From NCBI GenBank assembly GCA_964452725.1, contig CAYVMX010000015.1:1-26836 (forward strand): a stretch of DNA of 26,836 bases, in the 5' to 3' direction. The notes under the pieces were generated by a model. It did no database searches, had not been told where the DNA came from, and worked only from the letters and a program-made list of their open reading frames with translations. This document shows positions 5,445-13,219 of this stretch, in pieces. The first letter of the stretch is position 1; each line of letters opens with the position of its first letter. The stretch comes from CAYVMX01 sp964452725 (GTDB taxonomy: Bacteria > Patescibacteriota > Gracilibacteria > JAHISY01). The translations under genes were made by a program, and so were the position numbers.

Positions 5445-8400
5445 TTATCGCCCGCACACTTCACGTAGCGCGCACTGCCCACAGGCTGCTGTGTCCTCCG
5501 TACAGTCGAATTCCAAAGCCTGAATCTGCTGCCAGACGAGCTGTATCTCGCGTTTCAGTGCGTCGCGCTCGCTTTGGGGTAGTTCAAACACGGCTTCTTG
5601 GTATTCACCCTTGTCTGTCGGACGGAGGAAGGCGAGCATCGCCGTCTGTGGCGTGAAGGCAAAGCGACCGTCTAGCTCGGCGAGTAAAGTATAAAAAAGC
5701 AGCTGGCGATAGCTACTGCGCCCGACGCCGTCGGCGTACTCTTTTCGAATGGCGCTGGCGGTGCGGGGCTTGGTGCTCTTGTAATCCACGAGGGCGACGG
5801 CGTTTTTCGTATTTGGTAGTGCGTCGATCCGGTCGACCTTACCCGTCAGGGGTATCGCGCCGAGCCTGACGTCGTGTGACTTGAAGTTGTGCTCGACGAA
5901 GAGCGGTGGGGCGACTTTGCCCTGCTGGGCAGCTAGATAGGCGAGTAGGACGGGTTCTTCATCTTTGAAGATTTGCTGGCGTGCGCGGGTAGTGAGCGGC
6001 TGACGTGCGAGACTCTTGCGTAGGGCGTCTGTGGCGACTTTTACATCTGGTAGCTCGCCGGTGCGCTGGTAGGCGCGGTAGTACTCTTCCAGAGCTTTGT
6101 GCGCGGCTATGCCAAAGGCGAGTACCTCGCGCTGGTGCGGCTCGCCGAGCGTCGGCAGACGGAGCAGCTCTGTAAACAAAAACTGCCGGGGGCAAGTCAG
6201 ATAAGTATTGAGTCCTGTCGCGGAGAGGCGGTAGTCGGCGACGACACTACTGAGGAAACGCTGGGTCTCGGTATTGGACTGGGATTTCACTGTGTGGGGT
6301 AGGGTCAGACGTAGCTTGTCTTTGGGTGCGAGGATCGGCTGTGTACGCTCGATGGTATGCGCTGGCAGCTCCACGAGGAAGCGGCTCGGTAGTGAGGTCT
6401 GGCGACTAGGGTAGTGGGCGGCGACGGTGAGCGTGAGCTGTGTACGGGCGCGGGTGAGCGCGACGAAAAAAAGCCGGCGTTCGTCTTCGAGCTTGTCGGT
6501 GTCTGTGGTCTGCCGTACGATCTCGGGCAGGGGGATTCCGCGCTCGCGTCCGCCTCGCCAGCTGGCATCGGTGCAGCCGATCACGTACACGTAGTCCCAC
6601 TCCAGACCTTTGGCATTGTGAGCAGTCGAGAGGGTGATGGCAGCGTGAGCGCGCGGTGGTAGTGGTAGCGCGATGCCTTGGTGACCCATGAGTGCTAGAT
6701 CTGCGAGGATCAGCTGGAGGTCTGCTGTGGGTTGGGTGCCAGTATAGCTACGGAGCCAGCCGAGTAGCGCGTTGATCGCTTCGACGGCAGGGTAGTCCTC
6801 TGCGACCTCGATCATGCGCGTCAGACCGCTCTCGGCGGTGATCCGCTCGGCTAGCTCCAGCGGGCTGACTTCGCGGTAGAGTGCTTGCCAGCTCAGTAGC
6901 TTTTCGCCGAAGGCTCGGAGTGCGGCAGGGTCGGAGAGCTCGCCACCTTGCTCTTTTACGAAGTCTGAGAGTTTTTTCTCATCTGCGAGGAAGTCAAGGA
7001 AGCTACTATCACGGTCGACACCGCTGGCGAGGCGGTAAGTATCGACGCGGGGTATTCCTGTGTAGTCGCCGAAGAGCGCGAGTAGTGTCGCCACCGCGTT
7101 GCTCGGGTGGGCGATAGCAGTGAGTAGGGCGATCAGCTGCTTTACGCGATGATTGCCTAGTGCGTCTTGTCCGTCGGTGCGCACGACTGGTACGCCGGCT
7201 CTACCGAGATAGTCGGCGATGAGGTCGCCTTGGCGACGAGTGCGGTACAGCACCACGATCTCGGCAGGGTCGACTCCCTTACTCCCTCCTTTGGCAGAGG
7301 GGGTATCCGAGTCTCCCCTCTTTGGCAGAGGGGGGCTGGGGGAGATTTGATTAAGCAAATCCTCGATCTCCTGCGTCACACCAGCGGCTTCGTCGTCTGC
7401 TCCGATGAATTCTAGGACGCGGGGCTTGTCGTGTTTGGCAGCTCGGAGGCTCGGCGTAGCGGCGACTAGCGTTTTGTCTAGTTCGGGGATCTCGTTTACG
7501 AGGCGTTGTTCATTGTGGACGATCACACCCGCGGCAGCGTCGAGGATCGCCTGTGTGCTGCGGTAGTTCGTCGTGAGCGTGATGATCTGCGTCTGAGGGT
7601 AATGTGTGCGAAAGTCGAGGATATTCGCCAGACTCGCTCCCTGGAAGCGGTAGATACTCTGGTCATCGTCGCCAACGACGCAGAGATTGGGAGTGTCATC
7701 GCTACCCGCCCACGCTCGCAGGATCGCCAGCTGAGCACCGTTGGTATCTTGGAATTCATCGACGGTGGCGTAGAGGTAGTTCTCTTGGATATGGGCGAGG
7801 AGAGCTCCGTCGCCAGACTCTTGCTCGGACTTTAGCCTCTGGACGACGTTTAGGATCAGATCATTGAAGTCCACCAAGCTCCGCTGGGTCTTGAGCTGCT
7901 CGTACTCCGCGTAGGCACGCACGAGCTCTTTTTGTTTGACGAGGGCTTTTTCGGCGGCGACTACTTTGCCGTAAGGTTTCTGCGTACGGGGGTTGATTCG
8001 TTCTTGTCCGGCTAGCTCTTTTTCCGCCTCGACGATCGCTGTCTGCAAATGCTCGGGAGTCTGTCCCTCTTGTTTGAGCGTACCGATCGCACTGATTAGG
8101 TTTTTCAGTGGATTGCTCCACATGCCACCGCGGCGCAGCAGAGGATAGTCGCCGTTTTTTAGGATTTCGTCGGCGAGTTTGTACTGTCCGAGGGCGTCGA
8201 GCTGGAGGTTTTCGCTACCGCCTGTCAGCTCCTCGGGAAAAGTCGCCGCGAGTCCAGCGCAGAAGCCGTGAAAAGTCGTCGCGGTGATACTGTACGCCGC
8301 TCCGCCGATGATACTGGCGAGGCGTTGCTTCAGCGCGACAGCACCTGACTCGGTGAAAGTCAGTGCGAGGAGATTTTGCGGACGCGCTTGGGTCTGCTTC

Positions 8401-8564
8401 AGGATATTCGCCAGTCGTAGGGCGAGCGTCTGTGTCTTGCCCGTACCCGGACCCGCGACTACGAGTACTGGACCCTCGATCGCCTCAGCAGCTGCGCGCT
8501 GGGCAGGGTTGAGCGAGTCGAAAGCTTTTTGAAAGTTGGCAGAGTCCACCGAGGTAGTATACAC
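5445..8564 (-). CDS. UvrD/PcrA-type helicase fused to an Fe-S RecB-like nuclease
   Basis: Superfamily 1A helicase motifs occur in order: Walker A GPGTGKT (38-44), TTFHGFC (96-102), DEFQD (269-273), GDDDQSIYRFQGA (298-310), TTNYRST (331-337), then STAHNAKGLEW and RRLFFVALTRAR. The C-terminal 250 residues are a PD-(D/E)XK nuclease: Cys791 in YLTCPRQF, Asp911 in GKVDRID, Asp927 and Lys929 in VDYKST, and Cys1028, Cys1031 and Cys1037 at the extreme end. One Cys far upstream plus C-x2-C-x5-C at the end is the Fe-S pattern of AddB, AdnB and Cas4 nucleases. The architecture matches AdnB-like or single-chain helicase-nucleases for double-strand break processing; no partner subunit is in the window. 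Residues about 407-430 come from an inserted palindromic repeat. The start is GTG at 8562-8564. Confidence 0.92.
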   Translation of the reverse strand: MYTTSVDSANFQKAFDSLNPAQRAAAEAIEGPVLVVAGPGTGKTQTLALRLANILKQTQARPQNLLALTFTESGAVALKQRLASIIGGAAYSITATTFHGFCAGLAATFPEELTGGSENLQLDALGQYKLADEILKNGDYPLLRRGGMWSNPLKNLISAIGTLKQEGQTPEHLQTAIVEAEKELAGQERINPRTQKPYGKVVAAEKALVKQKELVRAYAEYEQLKTQRSLVDFNDLILNVVQRLKSEQESGDGALLAHIQENYLYATVDEFQDTNGAQLAILRAWAGSDDTPNLCVVGDDDQSIYRFQGASLANILDFRTHYPQTQIITLTTNYRSTQAILDAAAGVIVHNEQRLVNEIPELDKTLVAATPSLRAAKHDKPRVLEFIGADDEAAGVTQEIEDLLNQISPSPPLPKRGDSDTPSAKGGSKGVDPAEIVVLYRTRRQGDLIADYLGRAGVPVVRTDGQDALGNHRVKQLIALLTAIAHPSNAVATLLALFGDYTGIPRVDTYRLASGVDRDSSFLDFLADEKKLSDFVKEQGGELSDPAALRAFGEKLLSWQALYREVSPLELAERITAESGLTRMIEVAEDYPAVEAINALLGWLRSYTGTQPTADLQLILADLALMGHQGIALPLPPRAHAAITLSTAHNAKGLEWDYVYVIGCTDASWRGGRERGIPLPEIVRQTTDTDKLEDERRLFFVALTRARTQLTLTVAAHYPSRQTSLPSRFLVELPAHTIERTQPILAPKDKLRLTLPHTVKSQSNTETQRFLSSVVADYRLSATGLNTYLTCPRQFLFTELLRLPTLGEPHQREVLAFGIAAHKALEEYYRAYQRTGELPDVKVATDALRKSLARQPLTTRARQQIFKDEEPVLLAYLAAQQGKVAPPLFVEHNFKSHDVRLGAIPLTGKVDRIDALPNTKNAVALVDYKSTKPRTASAIRKEYADGVGRSSYRQLLFYTLLAELDGRFAFTPQTAMLAFLRPTDKGEYQEAVFELPQSERDALKREIQLVWQQIQALEFDCTEDTAACGQCALREVCGR
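7282..7348. repeat. Palindromic repeat inserted in frame in the helicase gene
   Basis: Two direct copies of a C-rich/G-rich palindromic sequence with the core CTTTGGCAGAGG (7285-7303 and 7315-7335) sit inside the coding sequence. On the coding strand they give Pro-, Lys- and Gly-rich residues (PPLPKRGDSDTPSAKGG) between the conserved helicase motifs. The frame stays open. Composition differs sharply from the flanking gene. Confidence 0.75.
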
Positions 8565-8565
8565 C

Positions 8566-8594
8566 TTGCCTTTTCATATCTTTTATGGTAAAAT
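8566..8594 (+). promoter_or_regulatory. Promoter of the 131-aa hypothetical gene
   Basis: TTGCCT (8566-8571), 17-base spacer, TAAAAT (8589-8594) with an extended TG (8586-8587). Transcription would start about 17 bases before the ATG at 8618. It overlaps the start region of the divergent helicase gene. Confidence 0.7.
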
Positions 8595-8617
8595 AATACT
8601 AACATAATCAAATAAAA

Positions 8618-9013
8618 ATGAATTCTGAAGCCCCAGATAATATCGACACTCAAGAGTCTGAACCTACGAAGCTTTTGGATATCAGTCCTGCCGACCTCGC
8701 AGAGCTCTCGCCAAAGCAAAAGCAGCGAGTCTTCAAAGCGATCGGCGAGATCGAAGAAAGTCTGGCCACAGCAGAGCAAAACGCCAAAGGTAAAAAGATC
8801 GTCGATCAGCTCACTGCCCCCGAGCGAGCACTCTTCCACGGCTGCTGGCTACTCCGCGAGACTACTCGGACAGCCTTCCAAAAGCTCCCAGGCAAAGTCA
8901 AAGAGCTCTTTGGCAGCCTCCAAAACCGCTTCTACAACGAGGAAAACACCAAAACCAAAAAGCACTCCCGCGTAGAGCTCACCACGACCCTCGAAGGGCG
9001 CGAGGCTGCTTAG
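8618..9013 (+). CDS. Hypothetical protein, helical and charged (131 aa)
   Basis: No family is recognised. The first 25 residues are acidic and probably disordered; residues 25-70 are rich in K, E, Q and A (SPKQKQRVFKAIGEIEESL), likely helical. A more hydrophobic part around LFHGCWLLRETTRTAFQKLP follows, then a basic tail. No signal peptide or clear membrane helix. It has a good promoter but no Shine-Dalgarno. Its stop codon overlaps that of rmuC on the other strand by two bases (TTAG at 9010-9013), so the two genes converge with no space between them. Codon use matches the neighbours, so I take it as real. Confidence 0.75.
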   Translation: MNSEAPDNIDTQESEPTKLLDISPADLAELSPKQKQRVFKAIGEIEESLATAEQNAKGKKIVDQLTAPERALFHGCWLLRETTRTAFQKLPGKVKELFGSLQNRFYNEENTKTKKHSRVELTTTLEGREAA

Positions 9014-10113
9014 TCTGCTCTCGGTAGCTGCTCTGGCTCGGTTGTCTTTATCACTTGCGGTTTTTCATCGCCGCCTAGCTCACTCACACGTTCGATCCGA
9101 CTCTCGACCTTACCCCAGCTGTTGATTGTGTTGTCCATATTAGTTTTCGAGTTGTTCAAGTGTTTCGCTGTCAGGGCGAGTCCCTCACCAAACTTCTCTG
9201 ACTCTTTTTTGACCCCTTCGATTTGCTGGAGCACTTTGCGAGCGTTTTCCTCGATCTTTTGACTTTGAAACGCGATCAGAATCACGCGGAGGAAGTAAAA
9301 CAAACTATTGGGTGAGACGAGATTGATATGCTTGGCTCTAGCGTAGTCTGCCAGTGCAGGATCGGCGATGGCGGCCTCGTAGTGCACCGACTCCGCGGGG
9401 ATAAACATCACCGCGAAATTCGTCGTCTGCTCGTCGGGTCGGATGTATTTCTTGGCGATGGAGTCGATGTGTTTCTTCACATCCTTGCCAAACTCTCTTC
9501 GGGCAGACTCACGCGCAGCATCGGTATCGGCATTGGTAAACGCGCGGAAGTTTTCCAGTGGAAACTTCGCGTCGATCGGGATCATGCCATTCGTCGTCTT
9601 CACCACGGCGTCGACTGTCTCACCACTGGCGAAGCGGTACTGGAGCTCGTACTGACTCTCCGCTAGCGCATCGGCGAGCATGTCGTTTAGCCCTTCCTCG
9701 CCGAGGATTCCGCGTTTCTTGCCGTGTCGCAGGAAGTCCGTAAAGCTTTTTACATTCTCACCGATCTCCTGCATCTTGCCCAGCTCTACGTTGGTCTTGG
9801 CGATCACCGCGGCAGCATGATCGAGTCTTTCGCCCAGCATCTTGGTATTGTCGGCGATCTTGGAGTCGATCGACTTATTTAGATTCGTAAATTTCTTCTC
9901 CAGCAAATCCAGCGTGTCGGTCATCTCCTTGCGTTGAGCACCCGAGCTTTTGTTGATCTCCTCACGCAGGTCTTTGATCGTCTGGAGCATGAGACTCTGC
10001 GCTTGGTCGTCTTTGGGTTCGGCTAGGTTGTTTACTTTTTGGAGTAGCTGCCACACGAAGAAAAGCACAGCCACGAGGACGACGACGATGATAGCAGCGA
10101 GAGCGAGATCCAT
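9010..10113 (-). CDS. rmuC: RmuC-family DNA recombination protein
   Basis: RmuC proteins are membrane-anchored, nuclease-fold-related proteins that limit rearrangements at inverted repeats; their exact activity is not settled. Here an N-terminal hydrophobic helix (about residues 3-24) is followed by a long charged coiled coil (30-115). The conserved RmuC domain then starts around GKKRGILGEEGLNDML and includes PIDAKFPLENF, TTNFAVMFIPAESVHYEA and INLVSPNSLFYFLRVI. A Lys/Glu-rich helical tail ends the protein. Length 367 aa is normal. It follows ftsZ after 129 bases that hold a repeat, and converges on the 131-aa gene. Confidence 0.93.
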   Translation of the reverse strand: MDLALAAIIVVVLVAVLFFVWQLLQKVNNLAEPKDDQAQSLMLQTIKDLREEINKSSGAQRKEMTDTLDLLEKKFTNLNKSIDSKIADNTKMLGERLDHAAAVIAKTNVELGKMQEIGENVKSFTDFLRHGKKRGILGEEGLNDMLADALAESQYELQYRFASGETVDAVVKTTNGMIPIDAKFPLENFRAFTNADTDAARESARREFGKDVKKHIDSIAKKYIRPDEQTTNFAVMFIPAESVHYEAAIADPALADYARAKHINLVSPNSLFYFLRVILIAFQSQKIEENARKVLQQIEGVKKESEKFGEGLALTAKHLNNSKTNMDNTINSWGKVESRIERVSELGGDEKPQVIKTTEPEQLPRAD

Positions 10114-10139
10114 AGAGCTAGATTGTAGCAGCAGTTCCC

Positions 10140-10234
10140 TTCCTTACCAAGGAAGGGTTTTGTCATTCTGAGGAGCGCAGCGACGAAGAATCCCTTGTCT
10201 GTGTCTGGGAGATTCTTCGCTTTGTTCAGGATGA
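10140..10234. repeat. Hairpin and inverted-repeat element between ftsZ and rmuC
   Basis: CCCTTCCTT, ACC, AAGGAAGGG (9-bp perfect arms, near 10138-10158) is followed on the plus strand by TTTTG. Next comes a larger imperfect inverted repeat: GTCATTCTGA with GCGACGAAGAATC, then GATTCTTCGC with TCAGGATGAC (about 10161-10232). The second part is the dispersed GTCATTCTGAG...GAAGAATC repeat, also seen singly at 4321-4353 and 19419-19445. Confidence 0.7.
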
Positions 10235-10242
10235 CAAGTGAT

Positions 10243-11385
10243 TTATTTCATCCGCTTCCTGATGAAGGCTGGGATCTCTAGCTCGTCTTCCGCAGTCTTG
10301 GGAGCAGGTTTGCCGCCGATACCGCGGACTGCGCCAGTTGTTTTGTTTCGTGCTGCTTCCGCGCTCTTTTCATCGAAGCCAGTGGCGATGACGGTGATCT
10401 TGATCTCGCCGGTGTAGCTATCGTCGAGCGTCGCACCAAAGATGATATTGGCACTCGGATCAGCTGCCGCGGTGATGACCTTGGCTGCTTCGTCGATCTC
10501 AAACATCGAGAGGTCTGTACCACCTGTGACGTTGAACAGCAGACCCTTTGCACCGTCGATACTCTGCTCTAGTAGCGGAGAGTCGACTGCGGCACGGGCA
10601 GCCTCGACGGCGCGGTTTTCACCGTTGCCGTAGCCGATACCCATGAGTGCGCTACCAGCGTTGCTCATGATGTTTTTCACATCGGCGAAGTCGACGTTGA
10701 TCATACCGTGCTGAGTGATGAGGTCGGCGATACCTTGGACACCTTGGCGCAGGACATCGTCTACTACGGTGAACGCATCGGTGACGGGAGTTTTTTTGTC
10801 AATGATGCTGAGGATCTTGTCATTGGGGATCGTAATCAGTGTGTCGACCTTGCCTTTCAGCTCTTCGAGTCCGTTGTCGGCTCGCTCGCGGCGTTTTTCC
10901 CCTTCGAAGCCAAATGGCTTGGTCACGACTCCGACAGTCAGGACTCCCATCTCCTTCGCCATCTCGGCGATCACAGGTGCGGCACCAGTACCTGTACCAC
11001 CGCCCATACCACAGGTGATGAAGACCATGTCGACGTTTTCTAGCTGACTCTTGAGCTCTTCGCTACTCTCCTCGGCGGATTTTTTGCCTATGCTCTCGTC
11101 GCTACCAGCACCGAGACCTTTGGTCGTGCCTTTACCGATGTTGATCTTGGCAGGAGCGTTGTTGTGGTAGAGCGCTTGTGCGTCGGTATTGACCGCGATG
11201 AACTCTACGCCAGACAGCTGCGCCTTGATCATGCGGTTCACGGCGTTGTTGCCACTACCGCCGATACCGATTACTTTGATCTTGGCGATCGGGCTGATAC
11301 CAGGGTGAATCTCCTGTGCGGAGTCTTCATTGGCTGAGCTGCTGGACTTGCTGCCACCGAAGAGATTTTTGAGAGAGTCGGACAT
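10243..11385 (-). CDS. ftsZ: Cell division protein FtsZ
   Basis: FtsZ is the tubulin-like GTPase that forms the division ring. The nucleotide-binding core begins at IKVIGIGGSGNNAVNRM (about residues 36-52), and the tubulin signature GGGTGTGAAP lies near 128-137. The T7-loop region (NVDFADVKNIMSNAGSALMGIG) completes the GTPase site. An acidic Ser-rich N-terminal stretch of about 30 residues precedes the core. The C-terminus ends in DELEIPAFIRKRMK, the conserved tail that binds FtsA. Length 380 aa is normal. It lies 37 bases behind ftsA on the same strand, the usual arrangement, and has no Shine-Dalgarno. Confidence 0.98.
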   Translation of the reverse strand: MSDSLKNLFGGSKSSSSANEDSAQEIHPGISPIAKIKVIGIGGSGNNAVNRMIKAQLSGVEFIAVNTDAQALYHNNAPAKINIGKGTTKGLGAGSDESIGKKSAEESSEELKSQLENVDMVFITCGMGGGTGTGAAPVIAEMAKEMGVLTVGVVTKPFGFEGEKRRERADNGLEELKGKVDTLITIPNDKILSIIDKKTPVTDAFTVVDDVLRQGVQGIADLITQHGMINVDFADVKNIMSNAGSALMGIGYGNGENRAVEAARAAVDSPLLEQSIDGAKGLLFNVTGGTDLSMFEIDEAAKVITAAADPSANIIFGATLDDSYTGEIKITVIATGFDEKSAEAARNKTTGAVRGIGGKPAPKTAEDELEIPAFIRKRMK

Positions 11386-11422
11386 AGTGTGGGGATTAGG
11401 GTGAATTAAGGATTACTTTTTA

Positions 11423-12658
11423 TTACGGTAGTAGTTTCTGAAAGAATTTCTTGGCGCTCTCCAGTGACTTACCGAAGTTGAGACTACTCACGCCGTAGGA
11501 GCGCGCTGGTCCGCGTAGACCCGTGAGTACGAGTCCGATCGCGGTGGCATAAGTCGGGTCGTCGATCCGATCTACTACACCGTCGACTTCTGTCGGGAAG
11601 CCGATCTGGACTGGTAGCGCCAGTACTTCGCGGGTGAGCTCTAGTGCGCCAGGGATCTTCGCTCCGCCACCAGTCAGGATCGCACCAGCTGGTAGCATGC
11701 CGTCGCGTCCGACCTCGGCGAGTTTTGTCTTTACCATGCTGAGGATCTCGTGATAGCGTGCCTCGATGATCTCGGCGGTCTGGCGCTTGCCGACGACTTG
11801 GGTGTCGGTCTTGCTCAGGGCAGAGAGGTCGACAGTCTCACGGTCACTGGTATCACTCGGCAGACAAGTACCGTACTCGATCTTTAGCTTCTCAGCTGTG
11901 TCGACACTCGTGCGCAGACCGATCGCGATATCGTTGGTCACGCTGTCGCCACCGACTGGTAGTACGGCAGTCGCCAGTACGATGCCCTCCTCGTAGACGG
12001 CGATACTGGTGCTACCCGCACCGATGTCGATCACTACCACGCCGAGCTCTTTTTGGCGTTTGCTCAGGACAGCCTCGGCAGCTGCGAGTGAAGCAGGGAC
12101 GAGATCGTCGACATCGACGCCGCTTTGGTGGATTGCGTTTTCGAGATTTTTCAAAGCAGGGGAGAGACCTGTGATGATGTGGGCTTCGACTTCGAGTCGG
12201 ACACCGGTCATACCGACGGGGTTTTTGATATCCGGCTGCTCGTCGATGGTGTAGCTCTTGGGGATTACGCGGAGGATCTGACGATTGCTAGGGATACTCA
12301 CAGCTTGGGCTGCCTCTAGTACGCGTCCGACATCGTCTTCGGTGATCTCGGTACCTGCGTGCCCGATAGCGACGACGCCTTTGGAGTCGAGTGCGTTCAG
12401 GTGTGCACCACCGACTGCGACGACTGCGTGGTGGATCGGCTCGCCACACATGCGCTCGGCGTCCTCTAGACTCGCTGTGATCGACTGGATCGTCTCGGTG
12501 ACATCGACGATTGCGCCTTTGCGTAGACCGTGGCTCGGGGCGACACCGACACCGATGATATTGGGCAAAAGCTCACGCTCGCCTTCGATAGCCGCGACGA
12601 CAGTACGGATTTTGCTGTTGCCGAGGTCGAGTCCGACGACGATGTTGTCTTTGGCCAA
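11423..12658 (-). CDS. ftsA: Cell division protein FtsA
   Basis: FtsA is the actin-like ATPase that attaches FtsZ filaments to the membrane. Actin-fold motifs are visible: VVGLDLGNSKIRTV (phosphate 1), VVVIDIGAGSTSIAVYEEG (phosphate 2) and AILTGGGAKIPGALEL (adenosine). The SHS2 (1C) insertion lies between the first two. The C-terminal ESAKKFFQKLLP fits the amphipathic membrane-targeting helix. I place the start at the TTG at 12656-12658 (MAKDNIVVG, 411 aa). The open frame extends to a GTG at 12719-12721, but a promoter (12687-12715) lies inside that extra 21-codon stretch. ftsZ follows after 37 bases. Confidence 0.95.
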   Translation of the reverse strand: MAKDNIVVGLDLGNSKIRTVVAAIEGERELLPNIIGVGVAPSHGLRKGAIVDVTETIQSITASLEDAERMCGEPIHHAVVAVGGAHLNALDSKGVVAIGHAGTEITEDDVGRVLEAAQAVSIPSNRQILRVIPKSYTIDEQPDIKNPVGMTGVRLEVEAHIITGLSPALKNLENAIHQSGVDVDDLVPASLAAAEAVLSKRQKELGVVVIDIGAGSTSIAVYEEGIVLATAVLPVGGDSVTNDIAIGLRTSVDTAEKLKIEYGTCLPSDTSDRETVDLSALSKTDTQVVGKRQTAEIIEARYHEILSMVKTKLAEVGRDGMLPAGAILTGGGAKIPGALELTREVLALPVQIGFPTEVDGVVDRIDDPTYATAIGLVLTGLRGPARSYGVSSLNFGKSLESAKKFFQKLLP

Positions 12659-12686
12659 GTGAGGGAGAGTAAAAAGATTTGGCTCA

Positions 12687-12715
12687 ATATAAGCTTTTTC
12701 CCACTTGTTTGGCAA
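12687..12715 (-). promoter_or_regulatory. ftsA-ftsZ promoter
   Basis: On the minus strand TTGCCA (12715-12710), 17 bases, TTATAT (12692-12687). Transcription would start near 12680, about 20 bases before the TTG taken as the ftsA start. Confidence 0.55.
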
Positions 12716-12838
12716 TAACACTTGAATACATTTTTGCTACAAATAGAGGTATTTGAATTATTTTTGTGTTCAGGTAAAATCGCCTCTTAAACCGTCATTA
12801 AACCGCTGCAGACTAAATTTGATCAATGATCTTTATGC

Positions 12839-12867
12839 TTGACAAAACTAAATAATAAAGTTAGTAT
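12839..12867 (+). promoter_or_regulatory. Consensus promoter upstream of the lipoprotein pair
   Basis: TTGACA (12839-12844), 17-base spacer, TAGTAT (12862-12867). The next plus-strand gene is the lipoprotein at 13220, so it would have a leader of about 345 bases, or the promoter serves an untranslated RNA. Confidence 0.5.
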
Positions 12868-13087
12868 TTAATACTTGGAAGACAGAGTTTTTGTTCCTTG
12901 ATATCTCGGTTTTGTGGAGAGTCATGCGGTCGTGAAAGTGTTTGATGTTCGAAGCCCTTGTCATTCCGGACTTGATCCGGCGTCCCTGGGCATTTGAATG
13001 TCTCACTACTCGCGCTCGCGCGTCCTCTCCACAAGTCATCTAAATAGATGTCATCCTAAGCTTGTCGAAGGATCTCATCTATAATCT

Positions 13088-13219
13088 AACTCTGGATAAC
13101 TGACTTGCCAGCCACTTGGCGATTTGGTTGTCCAGAGTTGGAAAAATGCTACTGGGATATCCTCAGCAGTAAAAGTAAATTAGTAAAAAACAAAAGCCCT
13201 ACGGGGCAAGGAGGAATTT
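13088..13219 (+). promoter_or_regulatory. Structured 5' leader of the lipoprotein gene
   Basis: AACTCTGGATAAC (13088-13100) pairs with GTTGTCCAGAGTT (13127-13139) over 13 bp with one G-U, enclosing a small GCCA/TGGC hairpin. A second inverted segment (TGCT...AGCA around GGATATCC, near 13147-13168) follows. GCCC-TACG-GGGC, a hairpin with a UNCG-type tetraloop, lies directly before the strong AAGGAGGA Shine-Dalgarno. The structure could affect stability or translation; no known riboswitch is recognised. Confidence 0.45.

Larger units (their letters stand above)
12722..13219. other. Long intergenic region with promoters, repeats and a structured leader
   Basis: No gene is supported over about 500 bases. 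It holds a possible plus-strand promoter ending in TAAAAT (12775-12780), a better one at 12839-12867, and dispersed repeats at about 12957-12990 (GTCATTCCGGACTTGATCC type) and 13050-13075 (GTCATCCTAAGCTTGTCGAAGGATC type). A TATAAT (13080-13085) follows without a good -35. From 13088 to the lipoprotein start the sequence can fold into several hairpins. A 63-codon minus-strand open frame (12848-13039) runs through the repeats and is not believed. Confidence 0.6.

Noticed and set aside
12848..13039. 63-codon minus-strand frame in the ftsA-lipoprotein interval
   Set aside because: Much of it is dispersed repeat, and there is no start context or codon bias.
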